The notes: generated by a model not told the origin, from the sequence alone. DNA of 64,000 nt from PALSA-505 sp036501145 (GCA_036501145.1 DASYAV010000179.1:124001-188000); one strand, 5' to 3'; shown: positions 41,305 to 50,879, counted from the stretch's first letter. Translations and numbers: made by a program.

Positions 41305-43507
41305 CGGGGCCCTGCCGCTCCGCGATGCGGGACAGGCTGGCCTGCACCGCCTGGGTCAGCGGGTCGCCGGGCGGCAGCACCCGCTCACAACGCTCGGCGG
41401 TGTCTTCCAGCACCCTCTTCGCGTCGGTCAGCATGCCGACCGAGTCGTAGATATCGGCCAGCGTGGCGCGCCGGGCCAGCGTGTCCGGATGATCGGCGCC
41501 GAGCAGCCGCTCGGAATCGGCGCGGACCTGCTCGGATATCTGCAGGGCAGCGGTCGTCCGGCCCGCCCGGAAGTGCGCGGAGGCCAGCCTGGCGCGGGCG
41601 GCCAGGCTGTCCGGGTGCTCACGGCCGGCCAGCCCTTCCCGGTCGGCCACGGCCTTCTTGTGCTGGTTCAGCCCCTGCTTGACCTGGCCGCCGGCCAGAT
41701 AGGCGTCGGCCAGCTCCTGCCGGGTGGTGATCGTGTCGGGATGCCGGGCGCCCTGGATGCGCTCGCGGTCGGCCAGCGTGCGGCGGTACGCCTCGACCGC
41801 GTCACCGAACTGCTCGGCGGCCATGCACGCGGTCGCGTAATCCTCCCGTGCGCGCAGCGTGCCCGGGTCGTCAGGGCCGTGGCTGCGCTCCCGCCCGGCC
41901 GCGACCTCGCCGAGCACGGTGACCGCGTCCCGCGGCTCGCCCGCCGCCACCAGCGCGCGGCCGAGATCGATCCGCAGCTCGGCGATCGCCGGATGCTGCG
42001 GGCCGAGGGCCCGCGCGCTGCCGGCCAGCGCCCGCTGGAACGCCGGGACCGCTTGGTCCGGCCGCCCCGCCGCCAGGTAGGCCGCGGCCACCCGCTGCAT
42101 CAGTTGCAGGGTGTCCGGGTGGCCGGTGCCGAGCAGCCGCTCACTGGTGACGGCCAGCTCCGACCAGTAGGCCGCGGCCGGCCCGGTCAGCCGGGCGTTG
42201 TCCAGGCTCTGCCCGGCGCGCACCAGCAGCGGATGGCAGCCGCCAGACCACAGCGCCTCCCCGGCAATGCGCTGCAAGGTCGCCGCGCACGACCGCAGGT
42301 CACCGGCCAGCCAGGCCAGCGGTTCGGCCTCGGGCCAGATCTCCAGTAGCGCGTTGGCGGCCACCCGGACCGCCCGGTCGAGCACCTGCTCCGGGATCAC
42401 CGTGCGGACGGCCTCTTGCACCTGCGGGCTGATCCGTACCGCCCGTGAGCTGCCCGGATCGACGCCGAACAGGCCGACCCGCTCCAGGTTGACCACATCG
42501 TCCCAGGCGCGCTGCGGATCCACCTCCCGGGCGCCGCCGTCCTGGGCCAGGTAGTCGCGGGTGGTCTGGGCCACGAAGAAGTTGCCGGGAATCTCGTGCC
42601 CGTCCAGCAGCGCGGCCAGCAGCAGCAGGAACTGGGCGGTGTGCCCGGCGGCAAGCTCGTCGGCGCGGTCCACGCACAGCGTCCAGGTGACCGCGGCCGG
42701 CGACGGCTGGCCGCGGCCCTGCCCGGTGAGCTGCTGCCGCCGCTGGAGGAACTGCTCCTGGTAGTCCCGGCATGACTGGGCCGAGCTGCTGACCACCGCG
42801 GTGGCCTGCGCGAGGGCCAGCGGCTCGCAGCCGAGCTTCTCGATCAGGTCGATGCCGCCCAGCCGCTGGTCCGGGTCCGCGGTGAGCCGGCCCATCAGGT
42901 AGTTGAGCGCCTCCCTGGTGCTGAACAACCCCACCGGGATCAGCGTGCGCCGCGCGCCGGGCACGGTCGCCGGGTCGGCGGTGGTGACCAGGATCGTGCC
43001 GGCCGGGCCTTCCGGCCACAGCCCATCCAGGTGGGCAGCGTCGGTGAGGTCGTCGAACACGATCAGCCACCGCCGGCCGGTTTCCGCCAGCCACTGCACG
43101 AACCCGATGGCCACCGACTCGCTGTCGCCGGCCGGCGGGATGCCGAGCGCCGCCACGGACGCTTCCACGTAGCCGGCCAGTACCGACGCCCGGGACGTGG
43201 CGGTGATCCAGACCAGCAGCTCAATGCCGCCTGACCGCAGCAGCCCGTCCGCCGCGGCCACCGCGAGCTGGGTCTTTCCGGTCGGCGCCGGGCGGCGCCC
43301 GGTGGGCCTGGCGGCGCCGTCGGCCGGGCTGGGCGCGAGCACGACGGTGCTCCCCGGCTGCAGCGTCCCGGTGAGGTTGGGCACGGTCTCCGGCCGCGCG
43401 CTGAAGCTATCCGCCAGCGGTGGCAGCGCGCCCGACCGGACCGGCCAGGTCACCTGCGTAGCCGCCGTCCAGGTTGGGTCCTCAGGCTGCACCCGGCTGT
43501 GCGTCAC
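41288..43507 (-). CDS. STAND (NB-ARC-like) ATPase with tetratricopeptide repeats, 739 aa
   Basis: A signal-transduction ATPase. The nucleotide-binding domain (about 70-400) has a degenerate Walker A, PAPTGKTQLAVA, and a Walker B-like WLIVFDDLTDAAHLDGLWP, with the sensor region GTILVTTADP and later CEPLALAQATAVV. From about 440 to the end run tetratricopeptide-like repeats, many with the kinesin-light-chain type core LLGTGHPDTL.., LGPQHPAIAEL.. and GREHPDSLAARARLA. The architecture suggests a ligand-triggered oligomerising switch. It is followed by, and overlaps, the ASCH gene. A role in signalling or defence is possible; no effector domain is recognised at the N-terminus. Confidence 0.8.
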   Translation of the reverse strand: MTHSRVQPEDPTWTAATQVTWPVRSGALPPLADSFSARPETVPNLTGTLQPGSTVVLAPSPADGAARPTGRRPAPTGKTQLAVAAADGLLRSGGIELLVWITATSRASVLAGYVEASVAALGIPPAGDSESVAIGFVQWLAETGRRWLIVFDDLTDAAHLDGLWPEGPAGTILVTTADPATVPGARRTLIPVGLFSTREALNYLMGRLTADPDQRLGGIDLIEKLGCEPLALAQATAVVSSSAQSCRDYQEQFLQRRQQLTGQGRGQPSPAAVTWTLCVDRADELAAGHTAQFLLLLAALLDGHEIPGNFFVAQTTRDYLAQDGGAREVDPQRAWDDVVNLERVGLFGVDPGSSRAVRISPQVQEAVRTVIPEQVLDRAVRVAANALLEIWPEAEPLAWLAGDLRSCAATLQRIAGEALWSGGCHPLLVRAGQSLDNARLTGPAAAYWSELAVTSERLLGTGHPDTLQLMQRVAAAYLAAGRPDQAVPAFQRALAGSARALGPQHPAIAELRIDLGRALVAAGEPRDAVTVLGEVAAGRERSHGPDDPGTLRAREDYATACMAAEQFGDAVEAYRRTLADRERIQGARHPDTITTRQELADAYLAGGQVKQGLNQHKKAVADREGLAGREHPDSLAARARLASAHFRAGRTTAALQISEQVRADSERLLGADHPDTLARRATLADIYDSVGMLTDAKRVLEDTAERCERVLPPGDPLTQAVQASLSRIAERQGPDDRRR

Positions 43508-43761
43508 CGTTTACCTCGAGCCGTTCGTCGTTGCCGTGGAATCTCACCCGCCTCGCCCTGGGCACCCGCACCTACCTGGGCCAAGATGTGCCTCCCGGGC
43601 AGGCCCCGCCAGGGGCAAAGCACAACGATACGGCCAACCGGGCCGGTGTGGCGCACGAGCGTCAGATATCACTGACGCCTCACTAGTCATCGCCTGCGGA
43701 TCTTCCCGCCTGCGCTCGGATCTTCCCGCTCACGCTTTGCGGATCTTCACCTCCGCGCCGC
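43508..43761. promoter_or_regulatory. Intergenic region with inverted repeat and three CGGATCTTC direct repeats
   Basis: Upstream of the STAND gene lies the inverted repeat GCGTCAG-(6 bp)-CTGACGC at 43659-43678, a candidate operator. Between 43697 and 43750 the motif CGGATCTTC occurs three times about 20 bp apart, close to the end of the amidohydrolase gene. No gene is seen here. Confidence 0.5.
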
Positions 43762-45405
43762 TCAGCGCGCGCCGCGGCCGCGCAGCGCCCGGCCCGCCAG
43801 CCGGCCGGTGGACTCACCGCCGGCCACCGCGACCTGCCCGTTGACCAGCACCTCGGTGACGCCGACCGACAGCTGGTGCGGCTCGGCGAAGGTGGCCAGG
43901 TCGGCCACCACGGCCGGGTCGAACACCACCACGTCGGCGAACGCGCCCGGCGCCAGCACGCCGCGGCCGTCCAGGCCCAGCGTCGCGGCGGGCTGCCCGC
44001 TCATCTTGTGGATGGCGTCGGCCATGCTCAGCACGCCGGTGTCGCGGACGTAGTGGCCGAGTACCCGGGCGAAGCTGCCGTAGGCGCGCGGGTGGGTGGG
44101 CGCCCGCAGGAACGCACCCTCCGGGGCCATCGAGGCACCGTCCGAGCTCACCCCGACCCACGGCCGGCGCAGCGCGCTGCGCAGGTTCTCCTCGTCCATG
44201 GAGAAGAACGCGCACTCGACCCGGGTGCGGTCGGCCGCCATCAGGTCCATGGCCACGTCGAGCGGGTGCCCGCCGCGCTCGCGGGCCACGTCCGCCAGCG
44301 TGCGGGCCTGGTAGGACCGGTGCTCCTCCCGGGCGAAGGCCAGCAGCAGGACATCCTCGGCCGCGTTCACGTCGCCCCACCGGCCGGCCGCCGCCAGCTC
44401 CTGCCGGATCTCGGCGCGGGCCGCCGGGTCGGCCAGCCGGTCGAACAGCGCCGACCGGCCGCCGTCGTGGAACCGGTCCGGGATGATCGTGGACAGCCCG
44501 GTGGCGCTGGCCGTGTACGGGTAGACGTCCGCGGTGACCGGGTCACCGGCCGCCCTGGCCTGCTCCAGCGCCGCGATGGCCGGCGCCATCTGGTCCCAGT
44601 TGGCGCGGCCCGCCGCCTTCAGGTGGAACACCTCGCCGCGCAGCCCGGCGCCGCGGATGATGGTGAGGAACTCACCGATCGCCTCGACCAGGCGGGCTCC
44701 CTCGTTCCGCAGGTGCGAGGCGTAGCAGCCGTCGTAGTCGGCGGCGGCCTTGCAGATCGCGATGAGCTCCTCGGTGCCGGCGTAGCTGCCCGGCGGGTAG
44801 ATCAGCGCGGACGCGATGCCCAGCGCCCCGTCGGCCATCTCCTCGGCGACCAGGCCGCGCATCCGGTCCACCTCGGCCTCGGTGGCCGGGCGGTCGCCGT
44901 AGCCGACGACGTTGGCCCGGATCGTGCCGCCGCCGAGGAACGACGCGACGTTCTGCGCGGCGCCGCGCCGCTCGGCATGCCGCAGGTACTCCGACAGCCG
45001 GGTCCAGCCGACCTCGACGCCCGGCGGCCCGATGTCCGCGGCCATCTCGTCCCGCATGGCCGGAGTGAGCGGCCCCATCGAGCTGCCCTCGCCGAAGATC
45101 TCCGTCGTCACGCCCTGGGTCAGCTCACCGAGCGAGCGCGGGTCGCGCAGGATGCTCGTGTTCGAGTGGCTGAGGATGTTGATGAAGCCCGGGCACACCG
45201 CCTTGCCCGTCGCGTCGATCACCACCGCGGCCTCGCCGCCCGCGCCGCCCGCACCCGCGCCGCCCGCACCCGCGCCGCCGTCCGCGCCGGGCGCACGCGG
45301 GGTGACAGCGGCCACCCGGTCACCCTCGATGGCCACGTCGGCCCGCTGCGGGCCGGCCCCGCTGCCGTCGTAGACATCCCCGCCGGTGATGAGCACGTCG
45401 AGCAT
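43762..45405 (-). CDS. N-acyl-D-amino-acid deacylase-like amidohydrolase, 547 aa
   Basis: An amidohydrolase of the D-aminoacylase family, which removes acyl groups from N-acyl-D-amino acids. It has the N-terminal beta domain MLDVLITGGDVYDGSG, TQGVTTEIFGEGSSMGPL, ALGIASALIYPPGSYAGTEELI, YASHLRNEG, EVFHLKAAGR, GVSSDGASMAPEG and the terminal FADVVVFDP. The usual HxH metal motif is replaced (PGFINILSHSN), as in a recognised PGFINxLS subgroup. A Gly/Ala repeat insertion lies near residues 40-56. The ATG at 45405 forms a TGATG junction with dppC, placing it last in the peptide transporter operon. It likely processes imported D-residue compounds. Confidence 0.88.
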   Translation of the reverse strand: MLDVLITGGDVYDGSGAGPQRADVAIEGDRVAAVTPRAPGADGGAGAGGAGAGGAGGEAAVVIDATGKAVCPGFINILSHSNTSILRDPRSLGELTQGVTTEIFGEGSSMGPLTPAMRDEMAADIGPPGVEVGWTRLSEYLRHAERRGAAQNVASFLGGGTIRANVVGYGDRPATEAEVDRMRGLVAEEMADGALGIASALIYPPGSYAGTEELIAICKAAADYDGCYASHLRNEGARLVEAIGEFLTIIRGAGLRGEVFHLKAAGRANWDQMAPAIAALEQARAAGDPVTADVYPYTASATGLSTIIPDRFHDGGRSALFDRLADPAARAEIRQELAAAGRWGDVNAAEDVLLLAFAREEHRSYQARTLADVARERGGHPLDVAMDLMAADRTRVECAFFSMDEENLRSALRRPWVGVSSDGASMAPEGAFLRAPTHPRAYGSFARVLGHYVRDTGVLSMADAIHKMSGQPAATLGLDGRGVLAPGAFADVVVFDPAVVADLATFAEPHQLSVGVTEVLVNGQVAVAGGESTGRLAGRALRGRGAR

Positions 45406-46316
45406 CAGCGCCTCCGCAGCCTCGTGTCGAAAGAGTCCCGCAGGCTGTCGCCCACGGAGTTGAACGCCATCACGGTGAGCACGATCGCGATGCCCGGCGG
45501 GTAGATCAGCCACCAGGCGCCGGAGTAGATATAGGTCAGCCCGGACGACAGCATCTGCCCCCAGTTCGCGGCGGGCGGCGGTATGCCCAGGCCGAGAAAG
45601 CTGAGGCTGGCCAGCGCGAGGACCGCGTCCGCCACCTGGAAGGTGGCGTTGACCATGATCGTCCCGATGGTGTTCGGCACGATGTGCCGCAGCACCATCC
45701 GCCGCCTGCTGCCGCCGGCCAGCCGCACCGCTTCCACGAACTCCCTGGTCCGCAGGCTCAGCGTCTCCGCGCGCACCAGCCGGGCCGGCACCAGCCAGGC
45801 GACCAGCCCGATGACCAGGATCATCAGCAGCACGCTGGCCCGGAACACGGCGAACAGGTAGATCAGCAGGAACAGCGTGGGGATGGCCAGCAGCGCGTCC
45901 ACGATCCGCATCATCAGGCCGTCGATGAGCCCGCCGACGAACCCGGCCACCGCTCCGAAGATCACCCCGATGCCGGTGGCCACGATGGCCGCGGCCAGCC
46001 CCACCTCGAGCGAGGTCTGGCCGCCCAGCATGAGCCGGCCCAGTTCGTCGTAGCCCTCGTCGTCGGTGCCCAGCGGGTGTGCGCCGCCGGGCGCCTTCAG
46101 CGAGCCCGGCAGGTTCGTGGTGATCTGGTTGGTGTGGTAGAACAGCGGCCCGACGAACGAGAACAGCGCCATCACCACGATGAAGCCGAGCCCGATGATC
46201 GCGGCCTTGTTCTCCATGAACGTCTGTGCGGCCAGCCGCCACGGGCTGCCGGCCGCCGACGAGATCTCCTCGCCCGGCGTCAGATCCTGCGGCAGGCTGC
46301 CTGTCACCTGGCTCAC
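45405..46316 (-). CDS. dppC: Peptide ABC transporter permease, DppC/OppC type, 303 aa
   Basis: The second membrane subunit of a dipeptide/oligopeptide ABC importer. The N-terminal segment AAQTFMENKAAIIGLGFIVVMALFSFVGPLF precedes the family motif HPLGTDDEGYDELGRLMLGGQTSLEVG. The EAA loop is RTREFVEAVRLAGGSRRRMVLRHIVPNTIG and the terminus DSLRDSFDTRLRRR is typical. About six membrane helices are expected. The start lies two bases after the dppB stop, and its end overlaps the amidohydrolase ATG, all in one operon. Confidence 0.93.
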   Translation of the reverse strand: MSQVTGSLPQDLTPGEEISSAAGSPWRLAAQTFMENKAAIIGLGFIVVMALFSFVGPLFYHTNQITTNLPGSLKAPGGAHPLGTDDEGYDELGRLMLGGQTSLEVGLAAAIVATGIGVIFGAVAGFVGGLIDGLMMRIVDALLAIPTLFLLIYLFAVFRASVLLMILVIGLVAWLVPARLVRAETLSLRTREFVEAVRLAGGSRRRMVLRHIVPNTIGTIMVNATFQVADAVLALASLSFLGLGIPPPAANWGQMLSSGLTYIYSGAWWLIYPPGIAIVLTVMAFNSVGDSLRDSFDTRLRRR

Positions 46317-46317
46317 G

Positions 46318-47271
46318 TCACGCCCTCCCGTACCGGACGCGCGGGTCGGCCACCGCGTACAGCAGGTCGGCCAGCAGCGAGCCGGCCACCGTGGCCACCG
46401 CCACCACGATCGTCACGCCGAGCATCACCGGGTAGTCCTGCGACAGCGCCGAGTTCCAGAACAGCAGGCCCATGCCCGGGTAGTTGAACATGGCCTCGGT
46501 GACCAGCGATCCGCTGAACAGATAGGGGACGTAGACGCCCAGCAGCGTAATGACCGGCACGAGGGCGTTGCGGGTCACGTGCCGGAAGAGCACGCGGGCC
46601 TCAAGCGCGCCCTTGGCCCGGGCGGTGCGCACGTAGTCCTCGGCCAGGTTGTCCAGGATGGCCGAGCGCGCGTACCGGCTGAACGCGGCGATGGTGACCA
46701 GGGCCAGCGAGCCGACCGGCAGCACCATCCCGCCGGGCTGGGAGATGACCGCGAGCAGCGAGTCGCTCTGCGGCGCCTGCGGCGGGAACCAGCGCAGCTT
46801 CTGGCTGAACGCGATGATCAGCAGCAGCCCGAGGAAGAACACCGGCATGGCGTAGAGCACGAACGTGATGGCGGTCAGCACGTAGTCAGAGAGATGGTTC
46901 CGCCGGACCGCCTGCAGGATGCCGAGCGGGATGGCGACCAGCAGCGCCACGATGGTCGCCAGCACGGTGAGCAGCAGGGTCTTCGGCAGCCGCTGGGCGA
47001 GCAGCGTTCCCACGTTCTCGTTCAGCTGGTAGGAGTAGCCGAGGTTACCGCGCAGCAGCTGGCCGAGATAGTGGAAGTACTGCACGATCACCGGCTGGTC
47101 GTAGCCCTGTGCGCGGTTGAACGCCGCCACCTGTGCCGGGGTGGCCTGCTGGCCGAGGATCGCCCGTGCCGGGCCGCCGGGGAGCAGCCGCAGCAGGATG
47201 AAGACGATGACGGTGACCAGGATGACGACCACGACCGCCTGCAGCAGCCGGCGGAGCACGTAGGCGGGCAT
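46318..47271 (-). CDS. dppB: Peptide ABC transporter permease, DppB/OppB type, 317 aa
   Basis: The first membrane subunit of the peptide importer. It starts MPAYVLRRLLQAVVVVILVTVIVFILLRLLPGGPA, the canonical DppB N-terminus. It continues with YDQPVIVQYFHYLGQLLRGNLGYSYQLNENV, the EAA loop AEDYVRTARAKGALEARVLFRHVTRNALVPVITLLG and FNYPGMGLLFWNSALSQDYPV. It is followed immediately by dppC. The upstream DUF885 peptidase gene is 42 bp away on the same strand. Confidence 0.94.
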   Translation of the reverse strand: MPAYVLRRLLQAVVVVILVTVIVFILLRLLPGGPARAILGQQATPAQVAAFNRAQGYDQPVIVQYFHYLGQLLRGNLGYSYQLNENVGTLLAQRLPKTLLLTVLATIVALLVAIPLGILQAVRRNHLSDYVLTAITFVLYAMPVFFLGLLLIIAFSQKLRWFPPQAPQSDSLLAVISQPGGMVLPVGSLALVTIAAFSRYARSAILDNLAEDYVRTARAKGALEARVLFRHVTRNALVPVITLLGVYVPYLFSGSLVTEAMFNYPGMGLLFWNSALSQDYPVMLGVTIVVAVATVAGSLLADLLYAVADPRVRYGRA

Positions 47272-47313
47272 GTCAGCGCGCGTTCGGCCCGGGCCGCGGC
47301 CCGGCTCGCGCCG

Positions 47314-49023
47314 TCATGTCTGCCTGCCATCGGCCCACCGGCCGAAGACGTCGCCGAGGACCGACAGCGGCAGCGACCCGTGACCGATCAGCTCGGCGTG
47401 GAAGCTGCGCGGGTCGAACCGCGGTCCCAGCTTCGCCTCCACTTCGGCGCGGACCTTGCGTATCTCGAGCCGGCCGAGCATGTAGCCGAGCGCCTGGCCC
47501 GGCCAGCCGATGTACCTGTCGATTTCGTTCTCGATGTTCTTGCGGGTGAGAGCGCTGTGCTCGACCATGTAGCCGACGGCCCGGTCCCAGCCCCAGCCCA
47601 TGGCGTGCATCCCGGTGTCCACGACCAGGCGGCAGGCCCGCCAGAAGTCGAACGACACCGTACCCAGGCGGTCGAGGTCGCCGGTGTACAGGCCCATCTC
47701 GTCAGCCAGCCGCTCGGTGTACAGCGCCCAGCCTTCGACGAACGCAGTGACCTGGGCGTGCCGCCGGAAGTCGCCCTGACCGGCGAGTTCGTGGGCCACC
47801 GCGATCTGTGTGTGGTGACCGGGGACTGACTCGTGGAAGGCGAGGACGCGCGACTCGAAGCGCGGCCGGGTGTGCGGTTTGAAGGTGTTGATCCAGTAGG
47901 TCCCCGGCCGGCTGCCGCCGCGCCCCGGCTGCTGGTAGTGGCCGAGGTCGCCGTTCTCCACCTCGAACGGGGTCATCGGGCGGACCGCGCATCCGGCGGC
48001 GGGCAGCAGGCCGAGCCAGCTGGGCAGCTCACGCTCGGCGTGCGAGAGCGCGTCCCGAGCCGCGGCCACGATCTCGTCCGGGTTGTGGAAATACAGTTCA
48101 TTGTCGGTGCGCAGCCGCCGTTTGATCTCGGTGAAGTTCGTCATGCCGAACACCCGGTCACCGAGCTGGCGCATCTCTTCGGTCAGGTCCGCGACAAGGT
48201 CCAGCCCGATCTGGTGGATGTCCTCGACCGCGATGTCGGTCGTGGTGTGCTGCGCCGCCAGCTTCCCGTACAGCTCGACGCCGTCCGGCAGGTGGGCGAG
48301 ACCGGGCTGCCCGTCCGGCCGTGCGGCCGGCCGCACATCGGTGGCGAGGAAGTCCCGGTAGCCGGCGATCGCCGGGCGCACCTGGTCACGGAGCACGGCG
48401 GCCAGCCGGTCCCGCCAGCCGGGAGCGGTACCCCCGTCCGGGACGGCCACGCCGGCCAGCGGGTCATCGGCCAGCGGGCTGGCCAGGTAGCCGTCGATCT
48501 GGGCGATCGCGTTGTCCACCAGCCGCCGCACCGGCTGTTTGCCGGCCGCGGCGCCCCTGGTCAGCTGGCGGCCGGCCTCAGCCATCCAGCCGGGCACCTT
48601 GGTGCACCTCTCCAGGTAGGCCTCGGCGTCAGCCGGGGTCTGGATGAGCGCCTTGGGGAAGCCGACGATGACCGAAGCGGCCAGCCCGGTCTGCGGCAGC
48701 GGCGTGACGGTGTACTCCGCGGGTGCGGCCTCCAGCGCGAGCAGCTGGTCGCCGGGGTACCTGATCAGCATGTGCCGGGTGATGCGATCCTCGTCACCGA
48801 GCAGCGTCTCGTCGATCTCGCTGGCCTCGGCCCTGCGCTGGGCGAGCTGCGCCCGCCTGCGGTCCTTCCCCTCGGGGGTGAGGTCGGGCAGCTGGTTCAG
48901 GTATTCGCTGTAGCCCAGGCCGGCCGCGTAGAACACATCGCTGGCCAGCCTTTCAGTGAACATCGTGTCGGCGAGTTCAGCGAGCCGCCGTCGTTCGCCG
49001 GTGCCGGTGGATGCTCGGGGCAT
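47314..49023 (-). CDS. DUF885 family metallopeptidase-like protein, 569 aa
   Basis: A DUF885 protein, a predicted zinc peptidase. The active-site segment HESVPGHHTQIAVAHELAG carries the clustered His residues, and downstream AFVEGWALYTERLADEMGLYTGDLDRLG with EGWALY is diagnostic. RLVVDTGMHAMGWGWDRAVGYM and the terminal FHAELIGHGSLPLSVL complete the pattern. No signal peptide is visible, so it should act in the cytoplasm on imported peptides. ATG 49023 follows AAGGCGG. It sits between the binding-protein gene and dppB in the uptake operon, consistent with hydrolysing the transported substrate. Confidence 0.9.
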   Translation of the reverse strand: MPRASTGTGERRRLAELADTMFTERLASDVFYAAGLGYSEYLNQLPDLTPEGKDRRRAQLAQRRAEASEIDETLLGDEDRITRHMLIRYPGDQLLALEAAPAEYTVTPLPQTGLAASVIVGFPKALIQTPADAEAYLERCTKVPGWMAEAGRQLTRGAAAGKQPVRRLVDNAIAQIDGYLASPLADDPLAGVAVPDGGTAPGWRDRLAAVLRDQVRPAIAGYRDFLATDVRPAARPDGQPGLAHLPDGVELYGKLAAQHTTTDIAVEDIHQIGLDLVADLTEEMRQLGDRVFGMTNFTEIKRRLRTDNELYFHNPDEIVAAARDALSHAERELPSWLGLLPAAGCAVRPMTPFEVENGDLGHYQQPGRGGSRPGTYWINTFKPHTRPRFESRVLAFHESVPGHHTQIAVAHELAGQGDFRRHAQVTAFVEGWALYTERLADEMGLYTGDLDRLGTVSFDFWRACRLVVDTGMHAMGWGWDRAVGYMVEHSALTRKNIENEIDRYIGWPGQALGYMLGRLEIRKVRAEVEAKLGPRFDPRSFHAELIGHGSLPLSVLGDVFGRWADGRQT

Positions 49024-49070
49024 GTCTGCGGGGCCGCCTTCCTGGTGGCTGGGGTCTGCGCTGCCGGAGG

Positions 49071-50879
49071 TCACCAGTGCCACGACTCCGGCGTGATCGC
49101 GGTATAGGGATTCTGCGCATCCGCGCCCTTGAGGCCGTTGCTGATCATCGACAGCTGGTAGGTGAGGTTCGGCACCCAGATGACCGGCACCTGACTGGCC
49201 AGGTAGCTGTTGTAGGCGGCCAGCGCCTGCCTGCCGCCGACGTGCGTGGCCTGCACCAGGTGGTCGGCAGTGCCGCTGGCGTAATGACTGGCGTTGGAGG
49301 CGCCCGTCGAGCCGAAGATCTGCTCGCCCGTGGGGTAGGGCAGCAGGTTCTCCCCGCCGCCCCAGTCGGCCATCTGCCACGGGCAGGAACCCGGCTGCCT
49401 GGCCGTGCAGGACGCGAAGGCGGTGGAGATGACCTGTGTGAACGGCACCGGGCGGACATTCAGCCCGATCCCCGCCTTCTGCGAGAACGCCGACTGCAGG
49501 GCCTGCATCTCCAGGTTCACCGGCTGGTTGCCGCTGTTGACGATCAGGCTGAACGCCAGCTTGGTGCCGGCGGCGATGCCTGGCCCGCACTGGGTGGCGC
49601 CGGTCCCGGGGCTCTGGCACGTTGTCGTGCCGCCCGGGGCCACCTGCCAGCCGTGCTGCTTGAGCAGCGAGACCGCCTTGGCGGGGTTGTAGGCGTTGGG
49701 GTTCTGCCGCACGTTGCTGTACGGGTTCGCGGGCTGCGTCGGGATCGGGCTCCAGTTCTGCACGCCCATGCTCTGGAGGATCTGCTTGATCAGCAACGGC
49801 TGGTCGACCAGGGATTCCAGCGCCTGCCGGATGTACAGCTGCCGGACCAGCGGGCCGGTTGCCGCGCTGTAGTAGTTGATCGCGATGAAGTTGACCGTCC
49901 ACAGGTTCCACGCGGAGAAGTGATAGCCCTGCGCGGCGACCCTGGAGCGCTGCTGGAGGTCGCTGAACGGGAGATAGCCGTAGTCGACGTCCCCGGCGAG
50001 CAAGCTGTTGAACTCCGCCGCATCGGTCGCGAAAGGCACCTCCAGGAAGTGCTGGTAGGTCGGCTTGCCCGGGCCGGTGTACTTGCGGTTCGGCGCGAAG
50101 GAGATGTTCCCGTCACTGGTGAAACCGGTGAGCTTCCAGGGCCCGTCCACGGTCTGCCACAGCGGGTTGCTCGCGTAGCTGCCGAGCTGTTTCGCCTGGC
50201 CCATCAGGTACTTGAGAACAGCCTGCGAGCCATTTTTACCCTGGTCGTAGTTGCCGACCTTGCCGCTGGCCGACGTCTTATCCCACGCTTGCTGCGGCAT
50301 CGGTGTGATCAGCGCCAGCTGATCGCTGGTGAACCATTCCGGGGATACCGGCGCGGTGAGCTTCAGCCGGAAAGTCTTGGTGTTGACGACCTGGAAGCTG
50401 CTCACGTTATCTGGCATGTAACCCTTGACGTAACTGGACCAGTCGCCGGGATTGTCTTTGACCAGGTTGAACCAGAACTCGACATCCCGGGCCGTCACTG
50501 GATCGCCATTCGACCAGGTGTAATTGCGCAACGTGACGGTGACGGCGCGGTTGCCGTCGGAGTAGACCGGGGGGTTGGCTACGCTGATCGCCGGGTCGAT
50601 GGTCGGACTGGTCCCCGTGCCACGCCAGTAGAGAGGCCGCCACATGAGGTAGGAGAATTCCTCGGTGTTCGGCGACCCCGCGTGCTCGGGATCCGTGATC
50701 GGCAGGATCCAGTTCGGCACCGAGCCTGGAAATTCCGCGAACCGCACGGTTTCCTTTTTCCCACCCGACGTCCCGCCCGAGCTGCCGCCGCACGCCGTCA
50801 GCACGAGCGCCGCGACGGTGATGACGATGGATGCAATGACCCGGCTTTTCCGGCTCTTTACCTTGCTGAATGTCGGCAC
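49071..50879 (-). CDS. Peptide ABC transporter substrate-binding lipoprotein (SBP family 5), 602 aa
   Basis: An extracytoplasmic solute-binding protein. The signal peptide KSRKSRVIASIVITVAALVLTAC ends in a lipobox (LTAC) with the lipidated Cys at residue 30, followed by a Gly/Ser linker. The mature body has family-5 pieces such as LRNYTWSNGDPVTARDVEFWFN, INYYSAATGPLVRQLYIRQALESLVDQPLLIKQILQ and NPAKAVSLLKQHGW. The GTG at 50879 follows AAAGAGGCGG. It is the first gene of the uptake operon and is divergent from the fused ATPase gene. Confidence 0.93.
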   Translation of the reverse strand: MPTFSKVKSRKSRVIASIVITVAALVLTACGGSSGGTSGGKKETVRFAEFPGSVPNWILPITDPEHAGSPNTEEFSYLMWRPLYWRGTGTSPTIDPAISVANPPVYSDGNRAVTVTLRNYTWSNGDPVTARDVEFWFNLVKDNPGDWSSYVKGYMPDNVSSFQVVNTKTFRLKLTAPVSPEWFTSDQLALITPMPQQAWDKTSASGKVGNYDQGKNGSQAVLKYLMGQAKQLGSYASNPLWQTVDGPWKLTGFTSDGNISFAPNRKYTGPGKPTYQHFLEVPFATDAAEFNSLLAGDVDYGYLPFSDLQQRSRVAAQGYHFSAWNLWTVNFIAINYYSAATGPLVRQLYIRQALESLVDQPLLIKQILQSMGVQNWSPIPTQPANPYSNVRQNPNAYNPAKAVSLLKQHGWQVAPGGTTTCQSPGTGATQCGPGIAAGTKLAFSLIVNSGNQPVNLEMQALQSAFSQKAGIGLNVRPVPFTQVISTAFASCTARQPGSCPWQMADWGGGENLLPYPTGEQIFGSTGASNASHYASGTADHLVQATHVGGRQALAAYNSYLASQVPVIWVPNLTYQLSMISNGLKGADAQNPYTAITPESWHW

